Assembly: GCA_018303575.1 (NCBI GenBank)
Contig: JAGVXW010000081.1
Span: 1-6,960 of the forward strand
Length of the DNA stretch: 6,960 nucleotides
Reading direction: 5' to 3'
Source of the DNA: Candidatus Woesearchaeota archaeon
GTDB taxonomy: Archaea; Nanobdellota; Nanobdellia; Woesearchaeales; WJIZ01
The position numbers and the translations under genes were made by a program. Positions 5,737 through 6,960 of this stretch are shown piece after piece (within the stretch, counting starts at the first letter, position 1; the number at the start of each line of letters is the position of its first letter). The notes beneath the pieces are model-generated. The model had not been told where the DNA came from. It saw only the letters and a list, made by a program, of their open reading frames with translations, and ran no database searches.

Positions 5737-6842
5737 CACCCCAGCTCGAGATCCTGCTCATCGCGTCAGTTGTCGCGGTAGCGTGCTCGATCGTCGGGAC
5801 ATTTTTGGTGCTGAGGCGCGTGTCGCTGATGTCAGATGCGGTGAGCCATTCCATCCTGCTCGGCATCGTATTGGCTTTCTTCGTCGTGAAGAAGCTTTCC
5901 TCGCCTTTCCTCATCCTGGGAGCGGCAGCTATCGGGGTGGTTACTGTCGTGCTGACAGAACTGCTTATCAGGACCAAGAAAATCAAGGAAGACGCTTCCA
6001 TCGGCCTCGTGTTCCCGCTACTCTTTTCCATCGGCATCATCCTCATCACCCAGTTCGCCGAGAACGTCCATATTGATTTGGACGCGGTGCTTTTGGGTGA
6101 GCTCGCTTTCGCGCCCTTTCATAGGTTCGTTATTGGCGGCGTTGATGTGGGGCCGCACGCGCTTTGGGTGATGGGAATTATTTTGCTCGTGAATCTGGTT
6201 TTCCTGCTGCTCTTCTACAAGGAACTCAAATTGGCCACCTTCGATGCCGGATTAGCGGTAGCTCTTGGCTTTTCTCCCACGATCATCCATTATTCGCTCA
6301 TGACCCTCGTCAGCATCACAGCCGTGGGCGCGTTTGACGCTGTGGGCTCGATCCTGGTTGTGGCGCTCATGATCACGCCGCCGGCGACAGCTTATCTGCT
6401 GACGCACAAACTGAACAGGATGCTGCTGCTCGGAGCCCTTACTGGAGTGCTTTCGGCAGTGCTGGGCTATGGATTGGCGCACCTCTTCGACGCTTCCATT
6501 GCCGGCGCGATGGCCTTGGTGACGGGAATCCTGTTCTTACTTGCCCTCTTGCTTTCTCCTTCCCGCGGCCTTGTGGCACAAGCGGTCCAGCACCGGACGA
6601 AGAAAATCCGCTTCGCGTGCGAGATGCTTGTCGTGCACCTGCTTGACCATGAAGGGAAACCGGAAGAGGCAGTCGAGAGCAGGATCGACAACTGCATGCA
6701 CCACATGGGATGGACTGAGCGCTTCACCAAGAAAACCGTCCGAGAATCGGTCTCCAAAGCGTGGATCACGGAGCGCAAGGCACGGCTCTCCCTGACTTCG
6801 CTCGGAAGGGAAACCGCGAAGCATGTCATGATACGGACATAG
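5733..6842 (+). CDS. troD: Second ABC-3 family metal permease with C-terminal winged-helix-like tail
   Basis: This 369-residue partner permease has the ABC-3 core at about 1-278. Motifs include LVLRRVSLMSDAVSHSILLG (25-44, with Asp35 and His39), HIDLDAVLLGELAFAPF (113-129) and FDAVGSILVVALMITPPATA (201-220), all close to the TroD/MntD type. The core ends at SPSRGL (275-280). A soluble tail follows with predicted helices at about 292-305, 310-322 and 328-345, then a wing-like SLTSLGRETAKH, similar in layout to the tail of the other permease but well diverged in sequence. The two should form the membrane heterodimer of the importer. It is the last gene of the operon; the next gene has its own TATA box starting just after this stop codon. 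No clear T-run terminator is seen in the 30-base gap. Confidence 0.92.
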   Translation: MTPQLEILLIASVVAVACSIVGTFLVLRRVSLMSDAVSHSILLGIVLAFFVVKKLSSPFLILGAAAIGVVTVVLTELLIRTKKIKEDASIGLVFPLLFSIGIILITQFAENVHIDLDAVLLGELAFAPFHRFVIGGVDVGPHALWVMGIILLVNLVFLLLFYKELKLATFDAGLAVALGFSPTIIHYSLMTLVSITAVGAFDAVGSILVVALMITPPATAYLLTHKLNRMLLLGALTGVLSAVLGYGLAHLFDASIAGAMALVTGILFLLALLLSPSRGLVAQAVQHRTKKIRFACEMLVVHLLDHEGKPEEAVESRIDNCMHHMGWTERFTKKTVRESVSKAWITERKARLSLTSLGRETAKHVMIRT

Positions 6843-6843
6843 G

Positions 6844-6851
6844 TTTAAAAA
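6844..6851 (+). promoter_or_regulatory. TATA box of the ispH gene
   Basis: TTTAAAAA starts two bases after the permease stop codon and is centred about 25 bases before ATG 6873. This suggests a separate, leaderless transcript for ispH. Confidence 0.5.
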
Positions 6852-6872
6852 TTCCTTCGGCATTCTCTTCTT

Positions 6873-6960
6873 ATGGTCGAGCGCATCATTTTAGCGAATC
6901 CCCGCGGCTTCTGCGCTGGGGTGAGCAGGGCGATTGATATCGTTGATTTGGCTCTGAAGA
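6873..6960 (+). CDS. ispH: 4-hydroxy-3-methylbut-2-enyl diphosphate reductase (IspH/LytB), 5' part only
   Basis: Only 29 codons lie in the window, but MVERIILANPRGFCAGVSRA is the near-invariant start of IspH. Cys14 is the first ligand of its iron-sulphur cluster, and the following helix AIDIVDLAL also fits. IspH makes IPP and DMAPP in the last step of the MEP pathway. Most archaea build isoprenoids by the mevalonate route, so an archaeal-looking promoter in front of this gene is notable and suggests transfer from bacteria or a lineage that keeps MEP genes. The gene has its own TATA-like element and is probably not part of the metal operon. The rest of the gene, including the other two cysteines, lies outside the window. 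Confidence 0.88.
   Translation, partial: MVERIILANPRGFCAGVSRAIDIVDLALK

Noticed and set aside
1..6960. tRNA, rRNA, CRISPR array or insertion sequence
   Set aside because: No cloverleaf, repeat-spacer pattern, transposase frame or long terminal repeats were seen on either strand.

Overview
The window looks archaeal. Nearly every transcription unit begins with an A/T-rich TATA element about 25-30 bases before the start codon, which fits leaderless or nearly leaderless mRNAs, and the toxin-antitoxin pair is of a typically archaeal VapBC type. No bacterial -35/-10 promoter is evident. Coding DNA is moderately GC-rich and tightly packed. The phylum cannot be fixed from this sequence. A downstream ispH start, a gene of the largely bacterial MEP isoprenoid pathway, would fit a lineage that has taken in bacterial genes, such as some DPANN archaea.

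Layout. Bases 1-216, minus strand: the start of a phosphotransferase-like (APH/MtnK-type) kinase gene, interrupted by an in-frame TGA inside an AT-rich 15-nt imperfect tandem repeat. Bases 217-311: a divergent promoter region. Bases 312-914: an unrecognised lipoprotein with a JAMM-like H-x-H...S-x-x-D pattern. Bases 957-1889: a TerC/DUF475 membrane protein. Bases 1972-2593: a vapBC toxin-antitoxin pair. Bases 2658-6842: a five-gene operon encoding a DtxR/MntR-like repressor, a TroA-like metal-binding lipoprotein, an ABC ATPase and two ABC-3 permeases. Bases 6873 to the edge: the first 29 codons of ispH.

The core is the metal-uptake operon, with the same gene set as the Treponema tro operon but with the regulator first. 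All its genes overlap, from 4 to 14 bases. A perfect 8-bp inverted repeat with a 4-base spacer lies between the operon's TATA box and its first ATG, the natural place for the first gene's product to bind and repress. The repressor is unusually short: part of its dimerisation region and its whole SH3-like domain are missing, and its predicted metal site mixes known types. Both permeases carry a C-terminal cytoplasmic winged-helix-like domain. The binding protein captures Zn/Mn/Fe-type ions outside the cell, the permease pair moves them in, the ATPase powers transport and the repressor shuts the operon when metal is plentiful. The TerC-family protein upstream may work in the opposite direction (inference). 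No RNA genes, CRISPR arrays or insertion sequences were seen, and no stretch over 300 bases lacks a gene.
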